Part shown: positions 34,526 through 42,502 of the stretch, piece by piece
Numbering within the stretch: the first letter of the stretch is position 1
How the letters are laid out: each line of letters begins with the position of its first letter
Source of the DNA: Candidatus Poribacteria bacterium
Lineage (GTDB): Bacteria > Poribacteria > WGA-4E > WGA-3G
Direction: 5' to 3'
Assembly: GCA_009841255.1 (NCBI GenBank)
Contig: VXMD01000031.1
Location: 104,268 to 165,896 of the forward strand
Length of the DNA stretch: 61,629 nucleotides
Notes under the pieces: model-generated
What the model saw: the letters and a program-made list of their open reading frames with translations, nothing else
Databases searched by the model: none
What the model was told of the DNA's origin: nothing
Translations under genes and position numbers: made by a program

Positions 34526-36634
34526 CTACATCCCTACATAACTCTCACAGGCTTCATCCAAATCGACGAGGACGGTCCCATCCACCTGAAGAAACCGACC
34601 GTTCAGCATCACGAATTGAACGGCTGCCCCGGAAGTATCTCTCCGCAAGAAGAGAGATTCACCAACAAACCGAATATCCGCAGTAGACATCTCCGCCAAA
34701 CCATCGTCAGAGATGAGGAACGTGTCCGTTGCAGTGGGCAATTGAAGCGTAAAACCCGTCCCCAAAACATCGGGATCCGTAAGCACCTCGATATCGGAAA
34801 GCATCGGCGATATTTTAACTTCAGGTTTCATAGGAAATAACAATGTGTCCATTACCAGTGGCGATTCCCGCGGACTTCGATAGATAACACTGTCCGCCTC
34901 CACTGTTACCGAGAGATCCGGCGTCCCCACCGCATCGATGAACAGATTGCTATAGCGCGGATCCCGTGTCCGCATGTTCCCTGCCTCGGAAACGATATAA
35001 GGGACGACCTTTTGATTGAGACGAAAAACCTGTTCCAATGTGTGTACACCGGCACCGAGGACGAGGTCATGCAAAACAAAGTATTCACCTTTGAGGTAAA
35101 AGATAGCGCGTTTATGGTGAACCGTTGTCGTCTGATGCCATTTTTCGACACAATCAAATGCGGGCGTTGTTATCCACTGCGTATCAATCCTATCGGATGC
35201 GGACAGCGACATCTCAGGCACGCGAACAGCACCGCTCGTCAGGTGTCGTCCGTGTGCGTATAACACAAAGGTCGAGGTATCCGTGTTGTTCGGTGTGCCC
35301 GATGGGTGTACATCGAAAAATAGGTATTGTGTATCCGGTTCCCAACTATCCCGCATGACATAACAACCCGTCTCAGGGAGGGCGTGCGAAGTGGTATCAG
35401 GATACGGAAAATCCTCACGCCGAAAGTTGCTATCAACGATCGCGCCGAGTTCAACGACATCGAAGTTCAGAGCAGGAAGCGGACCGAGCGGTGGGAACGA
35501 GCAATCAGGTTGGCTTAAATGGATACAGGTCGCCACCAGTTTTTCGAGCAACTCTCGGAGGGCATCCGTCTGTGAATCGGATTGAAAACGGAGGAATCTG
35601 GCGAAGTCAGCGATCGCCTCAACGTGGGAGCGCAGTGTCCGATCCTTGTGAAAGCCATCGGAATGGAAGAACGCATCTGCTATCCACCGATAACGACGCA
35701 GCGCGAGCCTCCGAAGTTGTTCACTGCCTCGGAATTCCGGGAGAAGGCGTGCCGCGATACCCATCTCTGTCGTCGCTGTGATAGCCGGCGTCGGATGTAT
35801 GGATAATCGAAGCAGGCACTCAAGGTAGGTTTTGGCAGTCGCATAGGTATCGGATCTTTCTGTTAACGGGATTGATTTATGTTCAGCCTCCGAATCTAAA
35901 AATTCTCTCCGAAAGTCCGTATATGCGGATTTCGCGGTGGGTATATCGTTCGCTGAAACCGCCGATTTCACGGTTTCCATTCCAGGAAAATCCAGATTGA
36001 GGGTGATAAAAAAGTCCTTAGCGCTGAAGGGTAAATTGTATTGATGCTGAGATATGAAGTTGCGTTTGAGAACGGTGTTATAGGCGGTCACTGCGGATGC
36101 CAAAATCGGAAGCTTTTGTTCATTCGCAAGCGAGAAAGCCACATCCATCGGTCCGGTGAGATGAGAATCTGTCGGTGCAGGCGCAACCTCTGCCAACACC
36201 GCCGAGATCCTTCCGAAACCCGCAAGTCGCCACAGTTCCGATTGACGGAGTGACGCACAGACGCAACCCGCCAATGCCAGCGCGCTTCCCGCTTCGAGTC
36301 TTGGACGGGGTTCACCATCTCGATAGGTGTAGAGATACTCCGTGTGCTCTAACAGGATACGGGCAAGTTCGCTATAGCCCAACTCCGTGAGCGGTTCATG
36401 TGCCCCAATCGCAACCGCCTCAACGACGCGTGCAGCAACCGATTCTAATCGCCAAGCCGGATCTTGTGGTGTGAATTCGATCAGGGTCGATTGTGCCTCG
36501 GCAAACGTGAGAAGTTCCTCAAAATCCGCTATCGGCTCAAGTCGCCCGATTGCACGGAGTTCCCGTTTCGCAAGAATTCCCGCGAGGCGTTGGATATGTT
36601 CAGTTTGGAGAGTTGTCCATTTTTCCAGCGACAT
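34526..36634 (-). CDS. Heparinase II/III-family protein (polysaccharide lyase-like)
   Basis: 702 residues when started at the ATG at 36634, which has GGAG about seven bases upstream; the longer open frame continues through four 33-bp repeats and is unlikely to be coding. The N-terminal part is an alpha-toroid-like helical region (residues about 20-380). The C-terminal part is beta-rich, with LPETGCYVMRDSWEPDTQYLFFDVHPSGT and STFVLYAHGRHLTSGAV, the layout of heparinase II/III and alginate lyases. No clear signal peptide is seen, so the location is uncertain. Likely role is uronic-acid polysaccharide breakdown; substrate unknown. Confidence 0.8.
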   Translation of the reverse strand: MSLEKWTTLQTEHIQRLAGILAKRELRAIGRLEPIADFEELLTFAEAQSTLIEFTPQDPAWRLESVAARVVEAVAIGAHEPLTELGYSELARILLEHTEYLYTYRDGEPRPRLEAGSALALAGCVCASLRQSELWRLAGFGRISAVLAEVAPAPTDSHLTGPMDVAFSLANEQKLPILASAVTAYNTVLKRNFISQHQYNLPFSAKDFFITLNLDFPGMETVKSAVSANDIPTAKSAYTDFRREFLDSEAEHKSIPLTERSDTYATAKTYLECLLRLSIHPTPAITATTEMGIAARLLPEFRGSEQLRRLALRRYRWIADAFFHSDGFHKDRTLRSHVEAIADFARFLRFQSDSQTDALRELLEKLVATCIHLSQPDCSFPPLGPLPALNFDVVELGAIVDSNFRREDFPYPDTTSHALPETGCYVMRDSWEPDTQYLFFDVHPSGTPNNTDTSTFVLYAHGRHLTSGAVRVPEMSLSASDRIDTQWITTPAFDCVEKWHQTTTVHHKRAIFYLKGEYFVLHDLVLGAGVHTLEQVFRLNQKVVPYIVSEAGNMRTRDPRYSNLFIDAVGTPDLSVTVEADSVIYRSPRESPLVMDTLLFPMKPEVKISPMLSDIEVLTDPDVLGTGFTLQLPTATDTFLISDDGLAEMSTADIRFVGESLFLRRDTSGAAVQFVMLNGRFLQVDGTVLVDLDEACESYVGM

Positions 36635-36640
36635 GTTGTG

Positions 36641-36772
36641 CTCCGTTTGTAGGAGGGAACTCCGAATCCCGACCTCCGTTTGTAGGAGGGATCTCCGATT
36701 TCCGACCTCCGTTTGTAGGAGGGAACTCCGATTTCCGACCTCCGTTTGTAGGAGGGATCTCCGAATCCCGAC
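36641..36772. repeat. Four tandem 33-bp REP units upstream of the heparinase-like gene
   Basis: Units begin at 36641, 36674, 36707 and 36740, each CTCCGTTTGTAGGAGGGA followed by ACTCCGA or TCTCCGA variants and CCGAC. They are adjacent with no spacers. Single copies of the core GTAGGAGGGA...TCCGATTCCCGAC occur at 17555, 39531 and 56740. Confidence 0.92.
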
Positions 36773-36856
36773 CAATGTAAACAGTTCAGGACATAATAGC
36801 AACATAGCAGGATTTGTCAAGACTTTGCTATTTCTCTGTATTTTGACAATAGACAA

Positions 36857-36890
36857 CAAAAAAGGGACCGGTAAAACCAGTCCCTTTTGT
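36857..36890 (-). terminator. Rho-independent terminator for the STAS gene
   Basis: On the minus strand AAAAGGGACTGG, a TTTTA loop, CCGGTCCC and a run of six T, about 20 bases after the STAS stop at 36911. The hairpin is nearly symmetric and could also act on the plus strand. Confidence 0.8.
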
Positions 36891-36910
36891 CGCGCAGTGA
36901 ACGCCGCGTT

Positions 36911-37252
36911 CTATGCGGAGAGTCCTAAAACTGCCGCATCCTCATTGTCGTAATGCTCAAACATACTCACGAGACGACTCAGAACGACCAAGTTTTTGAT
37001 ATGTTTGCTAACATGGATCGCACCAACGCGACCTTGTTTTCGAGTCGCAAGGGCACGTGCCTCCATAAGAGCACCAAGTCCTGAACTGTCGATCATACTG
37101 ACGTTCTCAAAGTTGATAAGGATCCGCGGCTCGTCGTAAGTCTCTATTTGCGGCGCGATTGCCTTTCGTAATTCTACGACGGAGGGTCCCACTAATTTTC
37201 CACTGGGTTCCACAATCGCTACATTGCCTTGTCGCCGAATTTGCATTGACAC
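36911..37252 (-). CDS. STAS-domain anti-sigma-factor antagonist (SpoIIAA-like), copy 1
   Basis: 113 residues, a single STAS domain. IRRQGNVAIVEPSGKLVG forms the first strands, and NFENVSMIDSSGLGALMEAR contains the phosphorylatable Ser following Asp (DSSG) as in SpoIIAA/RsbV. Such proteins switch a partner anti-sigma factor by phosphorylation. No Ser/Thr kinase or sigma factor is nearby. GGAG lies in its leader, and a terminator follows directly. It is 38% or so identical by eye to the second copy 180 bases upstream, consistent with tandem duplication. Confidence 0.9.
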   Translation of the reverse strand: MSMQIRRQGNVAIVEPSGKLVGPSVVELRKAIAPQIETYDEPRILINFENVSMIDSSGLGALMEARALATRKQGRVGAIHVSKHIKNLVVLSRLVSMFEHYDNEDAAVLGLSA

Positions 37253-37289
37253 TGTTTTTCTCCTTTTTCATTTACGAAAACATTGAAAG

Positions 37290-37319
37290 TGTATATTACT
37301 TTTTTTATTTTTTGTACAA
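37290..37319 (-). promoter_or_regulatory. Putative promoter of STAS copy 1
   Basis: Minus strand TTGTAC (37319-37314), 18 bases of A-rich DNA, TATACA (37295-37290), about 40 bases before the ATG. Confidence 0.4.
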
Positions 37320-37429
37320 TTTGAATCTTCAGTTGAAGCATTCGTTACTTTAGACGCATTTCCGCAAAAAAAGTTAGATTTTTTTTCTTAATAACCCGTT
37401 TTACAAATAATTCTTCAATATTTTGAGAT

Positions 37430-37771
37430 CTATGCGGATAACGCCAAAATTGCTGAATCCTCACTGTCGAAAATTTCAAACAGATGGACGATTCGGGTAA
37501 TAACAATCACATTTTTGATATGTTTGCCGATATGGATCATCCCGATACGCCCCTTCTTTTTCATCACAGCGATGTGTGCCTCTACAAGCACGCTGAGTCC
37601 GATACTGTCAATTCTATGGACATTCTTGAAATTGATGAGCATACGTGGATCGTCATCCGACGCGATTTGCCCCACGAGCGTCTTCCGTAATTCTGAAGCA
37701 GCAGCACCCACTATTCTTCCATTAGGTTCCAAGATCACGATGCCGTCTTGTCGGCGAATTTGAATGGTCAT
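37430..37771 (-). CDS. STAS-domain anti-sigma-factor antagonist, copy 2
   Basis: 113 residues, paralogue of the preceding STAS protein and the same length. NFKNVHRIDSIGLSVLVEAH keeps the Asp-Ser pair, but the second Ser of DSSG is Ile. The shared C-terminal region KHIKNVIVITRIVHLFEIFD...ILALSA shows the two are duplicates. It probably also acts in a partner-switching pathway; the altered residues may change partner or phosphorylation. AAAGGTGA lies just before the start. Confidence 0.88.
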   Translation of the reverse strand: MTIQIRRQDGIVILEPNGRIVGAAASELRKTLVGQIASDDDPRMLINFKNVHRIDSIGLSVLVEAHIAVMKKKGRIGMIHIGKHIKNVIVITRIVHLFEIFDSEDSAILALSA

Positions 37772-38235
37772 GATTTCACCTTTTTCTTAAAAATATTTGA
37801 GTTATCTATTTTCTTCTGTTATATTTTTTAAGCGATTTGAACGTTTAACGCAGGCATTTATTATTCCAAGCAAAAGTTATCAGAAACATCCTGTTTTTGA
37901 ATCTGTGAACTATATTTCACTAAGTAGCAAATTACGTGCCAATCGTTATCAGAAAACCTGTATTTCGCCTAAAATCGGTGAAATTCCAAAGGCTTTTTTC
38001 ACGCAGGAGTGTCTAAAATGCAGACAGACACTGGGTTCATCAACAGGTGTGATAACATCCACACTTTTCCCAAAAAACATAACGATGAGAGGGGGATCTG
38101 TCAGTCCCTCTGCGAACACACAATTTTTGTAGGATATCCCACAATTTCTGCGCCGACAGCGTTTGATAAAGTCACAGGTTGGCTTAAATGTCCACGAAAC
38201 CGAGCACCGCTGAAGACGCATCGAAAAAAAATAGT
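37772..38235. other. Intergenic region between STAS copy 2 and the VOC gene
   Basis: About 460 bases, AT-rich on the left. No gene with support. One imperfect hairpin (AGAGGGGGATCTGTCAGTCCC) lies near 38090. The right edge contains the VOC promoter. Confidence 0.5.
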
Positions 38236-38264
38236 TTGACACATTCTACCGATTATGCGATAAT
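38236..38264 (+). promoter_or_regulatory. Sigma-70-type promoter for the VOC gene
   Basis: TTGACA (38236-38241), 17 bases, GATAAT (38259-38264). This is a near-consensus promoter about 65 bases upstream of the ATG at 38331. Confidence 0.65.
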
Positions 38265-38330
38265 TGCCTATCCTATATCACATTTCAACTCGCGCGCCTG
38301 ACGCGCTTCTAAAGAAAGGAAATTCTAACA

Positions 38331-38702
38331 ATGGCAGTTACATTTCACCACGTTCATCTTCGCTGTGAAGATTTAGAAGGTGCAGTTCGTTATTATGAAG
38401 AGATGTTTGATGGAAAGGTCACCGAGACGGTGGAGGTTCGAGGGTTACCCATCGTACGGATGGAAATTGGGGGTGAACGGATCTTCCTCTCACCCAAGTT
38501 TGGCGACATGGAAGTGGAAGACACCAGCGGAAATCCACGTTGGGGCGTTTATCAACTCGCTTTTACTGTAGAGGACTTGGACGCTGAGGTCGCGAAACTT
38601 CAAGCGAAGGGCGCGGAACTCGAAGACTTGAAACCCAATGGGTTGATGATGGCGTTTTTCACGGGACCCGACAACGTTCAAATTGAACTCATTGAAGCGT
38701 AA
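38331..38702 (+). CDS. VOC (glyoxalase/bleomycin-resistance) superfamily protein
   Basis: 123 residues forming two beta-alpha-beta-beta-beta modules: FHHVHLRCEDLEGAVRYYEEMF and YQLAFTVEDLDAEVAKLQAKG. His near position 5 and the terminal NVQIELIEA supply the usual metal-site positions. Members include glyoxalase I, dioxygenases and antibiotic-binding proteins; the substrate is not evident. An AAAGGAAA site precedes the start. A near-consensus promoter lies upstream. Confidence 0.85.
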   Translation: MAVTFHHVHLRCEDLEGAVRYYEEMFDGKVTETVEVRGLPIVRMEIGGERIFLSPKFGDMEVEDTSGNPRWGVYQLAFTVEDLDAEVAKLQAKGAELEDLKPNGLMMAFFTGPDNVQIELIEA

Positions 38703-38840
38703 TCGTTCGCAGAAATCGCTACCTCGCACTGTTCGTAAATAGTCCTCGCGTCTAATTTTCTCAAAATCGAAAACGGACCTATCACGATGGTGTCATCTCA
38801 CACAGCCGCCTGATTGAACGCCTCGCGCGGGGACGAAAGT

Positions 38841-39521
38841 ATGAAATTTAGCGAACTCTTCCATACGATTCAGGGAGAGGGACAACTCATCGGAGTTCCC
38901 TCTGTCTTCTTCCGAACAAGTTATTGCAATCTGAGATGTGTTTGGTGTGATACACCTTACACATCTTGGGAACCTGAAGATAAGGACATCTCTATCGATG
39001 AAAGCGTTGACGCGATCTCGCAATACGGCTGTAAACATGTCGTTATCACCGGTGGAGAACCCTTTATTCAACCACAAGCGTTGACGGAACTCTGTTATGA
39101 ACTCGATAAGCGCGGGCATCATATCACAATTGAAACGAATGCCACGCTCTTTGCGACAGTAGCGGCACATCTGATTTCCATGAGTCCCAAGTTACGTAAC
39201 TCCAACCCACCACCGAACAATCGTTTTTTCAAACGCCACGAGCGTGAACGTATCCGTCCCGACGTTATCCGTAAGTTTTTAGATGCGTATCCGTGCCAAG
39301 TGAAATTTGTTGTGGATACCCCTGAAGATCTATCGGAAATCCAAGCATTACAGACGGAGATTGATATTCCTGCCGAGACAATCCTTTTGATGCCGCAAGG
39401 GACAACACCCGTCATGCTACAACAGAAACAGGAATGGTTGGTGGACCTCTGCAAAGAAAACGGGTATCGCTATTCCCCGCGCGTGCACGTAGATATATGG
39501 GGAGACAAGCGCGGGGTCTAA
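38841..39521 (+). CDS. queE: 7-Carboxy-7-deazaguanine synthase (radical SAM)
   Basis: 226 residues from ATG 38841. The N-terminus has FSELFHTIQGEGQLIGVPSV, the QueE signature, and the radical-SAM cluster motif CNLRCVWCDT (CX3CX2C). VVITGGEPFIQP follows, then the C-terminal MPQGTTPVMLQQKQEWLVDLC and RVHVDIWGDKRGV. It converts 6-carboxy-tetrahydropterin into 7-carboxy-7-deazaguanine for queuosine or deazapurine DNA modifications. The other queuosine genes are not in this window. An in-frame TTG at 38814 would add nine residues but is a poorer start. Confidence 0.93.
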   Translation: MKFSELFHTIQGEGQLIGVPSVFFRTSYCNLRCVWCDTPYTSWEPEDKDISIDESVDAISQYGCKHVVITGGEPFIQPQALTELCYELDKRGHHITIETNATLFATVAAHLISMSPKLRNSNPPPNNRFFKRHERERIRPDVIRKFLDAYPCQVKFVVDTPEDLSEIQALQTEIDIPAETILLMPQGTTPVMLQQKQEWLVDLCKENGYRYSPRVHVDIWGDKRGV

Positions 39522-39530
39522 TAACTCTTC

Positions 39531-39600
39531 CGTAGGAGGGATCTCCGAATCCCGACGTTTACTAACCGCTGATCGCTGATCCCTGACTGCTGACAACCAA
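39531..39600. repeat. REP unit and heptamer tract between queE and the amidohydrolase gene
   Basis: The REP GTAGGAGGGATCTCCGAATC at 39531-39557 is followed by ACCGCTGATCGCTGATCC and CTGACTGCTGACAACC, a GC-richer variant of the heptamer pattern, reaching the ribosome-binding site of the next gene. Confidence 0.75.
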
Positions 39601-39612
39601 TAAGGCGTGGAA

Positions 39613-40728
39613 ATGAATTACGACATTTTGCTAAAAGGTGGCACTGTCATTGATGCCGCACAGAATCTGAATGCAATGCGCGATGTCGCAATTGCTGGGG
39701 GCACCATCGCTGCGATTGCGCAGGATATCCCAGAAGGCGCAGCGACACAGACCATCAATGTTAAAGATAAATTCGTGACACCGGGACTCGTTGACATTCA
39801 TACGCACGTCTATTACGGTGTAACGACATGGGGTATCAGAGCCGACGGCGTTTGCCTAACAGCCGGAACCACCACCGTTGTCGATGCGGGTAGCCCCAGT
39901 TGGGTGACGTTTCCCGGCTTCCGTGAATTCATCGCTGAACCCGCGCAGACACACATTCTCACCTATATCCACATCTCCGGGATCGGACTTGTCTACGGAC
40001 CTGTCGGTGAAATGCACGATATGGCTTATGCCAACCCAGGACGCGTCGCTGAGACCCTACAAGCACATCCGGATATGACCGTCGGCGTCAAGGTGCGTCA
40101 GGGTAAAATGCAGGTTGGCGATAACGGCGTTGAACCGCTAAAACTTGCCATTGAAGCCGCCGAACGCGCAGAAACACCCGTCATGTGTCATATCGGTGCC
40201 GGCGTGCCACTTCCTGATATTTTGCGGTTACTCCGTCCCGGTGATGTAATTACTCACTGCTTCCAAGGCAACGGTGACAATATTGTTGACGAAAAGGGAC
40301 GCGTGATTCCCGAAGCGTGGAAGGCTCGCGCCGATGGGATTATCTTTGATGTCGGGCACGGGGCAGGCAGCTTCCATTATGAGATCGCACAACGCGCCAT
40401 GGAACAAGGTTTCATCTCTGACGTTATCAGCACCGATCTCCATACAGGCAACATCAACGGACCCGTCTACGATTTACCGACTGTCCTGTCAAAGATGATG
40501 CACTTGGGACTCTCACTTGCGGACGTAATTGAGAAAGCAACTTTCAGTGCCGCAAAGGCTATCCAGCGTGAGGAACAACTCGGGCATCTGAAAGTTGGAA
40601 CCGTCGCCGATGTCGCAGTTTTTGAAGTCCTCGACGGTGAATTTGAATTCTTTGACACACACGGTACCAAGTTTATCGGGAATAAAAAATTAAAAGCAGC
40701 GTTAACGATACGCGAAGGAAAAATCTAA
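39613..40728 (+). CDS. Amidohydrolase / deacetylase-family metallohydrolase
   Basis: 371 residues from ATG 39613, with TAAGG nine bases upstream. It is a dihydroorotase-like amidohydrolase barrel: PGLVDIHTHVYYGVTT (HxH), VGVKVRQGKM with the probable carboxylated Lys, PVMCHIGAG, VITHCFQGNGD, FDVGHGAGSF and the terminal metal Asp in VISTDLHTGNING. The LGHLKVGTVADVAVFE stretch is the usual beta-sandwich closure. Members of the group hydrolyse N-acyl amino acids or cyclic amides; the substrate here is not known. Confidence 0.9.
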   Translation: MNYDILLKGGTVIDAAQNLNAMRDVAIAGGTIAAIAQDIPEGAATQTINVKDKFVTPGLVDIHTHVYYGVTTWGIRADGVCLTAGTTTVVDAGSPSWVTFPGFREFIAEPAQTHILTYIHISGIGLVYGPVGEMHDMAYANPGRVAETLQAHPDMTVGVKVRQGKMQVGDNGVEPLKLAIEAAERAETPVMCHIGAGVPLPDILRLLRPGDVITHCFQGNGDNIVDEKGRVIPEAWKARADGIIFDVGHGAGSFHYEIAQRAMEQGFISDVISTDLHTGNINGPVYDLPTVLSKMMHLGLSLADVIEKATFSAAKAIQREEQLGHLKVGTVADVAVFEVLDGEFEFFDTHGTKFIGNKKLKAALTIREGKI

Positions 40729-40751
40729 ATCGATTTTCCGTAAATACAAAC

Positions 40752-41153
40752 ATGGCGAATACCAACAAAAAACTAAGCGGCTGTTATAGAAGAGTTCTGA
40801 CTTTTGTGTTGGCGGTTGTGGCGGTCAGTTTAATCGCGGGCGGTCTGCTTTATCGTCGGGTTGGCGGACCGGAAGGCGGACGCTATTGGATGGCAGAACG
40901 CGCCCTAAACGGTGTAGAAAAACACCTTAAGTCAAAAAATCGTCCCGATGGCATCTCAGAAGATCAGGTCATTGCAGTCTTCGCGAATGTGCGCGTAGCA
41001 ACCCAAAAACGAAAAGTAAATCTTACCTCACTTTACAGGATCCTGAAATCGTATCAGACCGAATTTCATAACAAAAAACCATCGACCCCAGAAGTACAAG
41101 TGCTTTTTCAGGAACTCGAGAAGACAATTCTTAAAGATGCAGTTAAGGAGTGA
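40752..41153 (+). CDS. Hypothetical membrane-anchored protein
   Basis: 133 residues, family not recognised. A basic N-terminus is followed by one membrane helix (about residues 15-35, VLTFVLAVVAVSLIAGGLLY), and the rest is a soluble helical domain with many Lys. It starts 23 bases after the amidohydrolase gene on the same strand, so co-transcription is likely. It ends 53 bases before the REP palindromes at 41.2 kb. Confidence 0.7.
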   Translation: MANTNKKLSGCYRRVLTFVLAVVAVSLIAGGLLYRRVGGPEGGRYWMAERALNGVEKHLKSKNRPDGISEDQVIAVFANVRVATQKRKVNLTSLYRILKSYQTEFHNKKPSTPEVQVLFQELEKTILKDAVKE

Positions 41154-41202
41154 TGTTTTAAACCCCATCATCTTGCCTGCTGGTTACCACTCCTCACTGC
41201 GC

Positions 41203-41259
41203 ACTGGCGCGGTTGCCTAACCTCGCTCTCTCGTTTGTAGTAGGGCAATTCATTGCCCA
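41203..41259. repeat. Two REP-like palindromes
   Basis: CTGGCGCGGTTGCCTAACCTCGC (41204-41226) and GTAGTAGGGCAATTCATTGC (41238-41257). The first has the same layout as the units at 55379 and 55518; the second resembles 17623. Confidence 0.75.
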
Positions 41260-41280
41260 TTCTTATCTGATTCCCGACGC

Positions 41281-42333
41281 TTATGAACTCCGATTGGCAA
41301 CCATCCCCCGAATTTGAGTTATGTAAACGTCGTCGCTCAGATCTGTATGAATAACCTGTCGAAGCGCGCTTTGATATCTCGTCTTGGCATCCCCCCACGC
41401 CTTGAGGAGCGTCCTGCTTTCGGAGGTTTCCGGATGCGCAACAGCACGTAAAATTTGATGAATAACTGCGAGGTAAAAGAGGAGATGATGGCTATCAACA
41501 CGTGCCGCGATCTCCACAGATGAACAGGTTTCACGATGCGAAGTAACCCACGCCGCATAAGTGGCGACCAACTCCCGATCCAACAACGAGACGAAGTTCG
41601 CTCCCTCTTGGTTCGCCCCAATACTATTGAAGAATTGTATCAACCGCCGTTCCTGCCAATCCCAACCCACACTCGAAAAGTCAATTAAAAAAGGGGTTTC
41701 ATCCGAAATCACGATATTGCGACTCTGGTAGTCGAGACTATCGAAAGTCGGTGGTGCCGTTCGGAGTCGGTTGGAAAGCGCAGCCCATGCCGTGTCAAGA
41801 TGGACCGTTTCTGATGAACGCATGGAACCACAAAGGTAGTCCAAGGTTCTTCTGCCCTGCTCAAGTAAACCTCGCAGGGTAATGTCCAAATCATAACGGA
41901 AGGCGTACGGCGTAAGAAGTTCCCTGTTTTCTGCGAAAATAGTTTCAACCCGACAGAGTTCCATAACTGCGGTCCGCAAAATCGGTTTGAGCGTAGCCGC
42001 GGGACTGCTTTGTGCCATGGCGTCGAGCGTCGATTCGCCACACCACTCCAACAACAGCGCATGAAAGTCTTCCGATCTCCAAATAATTTTCGGGACACGA
42101 CACCCGTTCCGATGTAATATCGACAGGACAGTGGATTCAATTTGACAAGGGGTATAGCCTGAATTAACAACCGGTGTGGTGATGTCGTGTTGTTTGAGCA
42201 GGTAACTCACGGAACCGAACTTTAAACGACAGACGTTGTGTTTTTGCTGACTGCCGTGCTGAATCGGTTCAGGTTTCAGAGCATCCACTTCCGTTTTAAA
42301 GTGACCCGCGAGCTGTTCAATAAGATGTTCCAC
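41281..42333 (-). CDS. Aminoglycoside-phosphotransferase-like kinase (APH family)
   Basis: 350 residues with the kinase-like APH fold. LDYQSRNIVISDE matches the catalytic-loop pattern with Asp and Asn, and TPFLIDFSSVGWDWQERRL is the DFG-like metal-binding segment. The N-lobe region contains SYLLKQHDI. Members phosphorylate small molecules such as choline, homoserine or antibiotics; nothing here fixes the substrate. The start is GTG at 42333 with GGAGG seven bases before it. Confidence 0.82.
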   Translation of the reverse strand: MEHLIEQLAGHFKTEVDALKPEPIQHGSQQKHNVCRLKFGSVSYLLKQHDITTPVVNSGYTPCQIESTVLSILHRNGCRVPKIIWRSEDFHALLLEWCGESTLDAMAQSSPAATLKPILRTAVMELCRVETIFAENRELLTPYAFRYDLDITLRGLLEQGRRTLDYLCGSMRSSETVHLDTAWAALSNRLRTAPPTFDSLDYQSRNIVISDETPFLIDFSSVGWDWQERRLIQFFNSIGANQEGANFVSLLDRELVATYAAWVTSHRETCSSVEIAARVDSHHLLFYLAVIHQILRAVAHPETSESRTLLKAWGDAKTRYQSALRQVIHTDLSDDVYITQIRGMVANRSS

Positions 42334-42388
42334 TGCTATCCCTCCTACTGTTTTATATCACACCGCCCCTTCCAAATCTACAATTTTC

Positions 42389-42417
42389 TTGACATCAGCT
42401 AAGACGCGTGTTATCAT
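42389..42417 (+). promoter_or_regulatory. Near-consensus promoter upstream of the hairpin terminator
   Basis: TTGACA (42389-42394), 17 bases, TATCAT (42412-42417). Transcription would begin at about 42424, the first base of the hairpin at 42424-42466, giving a roughly 50-nt transcript if the terminator works. Confidence 0.6.
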
Positions 42418-42423
42418 ATTTCT

Positions 42424-42472
42424 CAGCGTCAAAACTCCATACTTTAGCGTGGAGATGCAGACGCTGTTTTTT
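42424..42472 (+). terminator. Hairpin terminator with conserved 29-nt loop
   Basis: CAGCGTC (42424-42430), 29-nt loop, GACGCTG (42460-42466), six T. The loop holds CTCCATACTTTAGCGTGGAG, itself a small hairpin with a TTTA-like loop, and matches the dxs terminator loop (15241-15269, other strand) at 26 of 29 bases with a different paired stem. Confidence 0.7.
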
Positions 42473-42473
42473 C

Positions 42474-42502
42474 TTGAAATGCATTGCTAAATCTACTATA
42501 AT
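42474..42502 (+). promoter_or_regulatory. Putative promoter at the structured RNA
   Basis: TTGAAA (42474-42479), 17 bases, TATAAT (42497-42502). It would start transcription near 42509, inside the first predicted stem of the structured RNA, so it may be chance or may mean that the RNA begins there. Confidence 0.45.

Noticed and set aside
36641-36772. Tandem repeats resembling a CRISPR array
   Set aside because: The 33-bp units are adjacent with no spacers and no cas genes; they belong to a dispersed REP family.
36635-36859. N-terminal extension of the heparinase-like protein (SLLQTEVGN repeats)
   Set aside because: The peptide is only translated tandem REP DNA; a Met with GGAG at 36634 is a better start.
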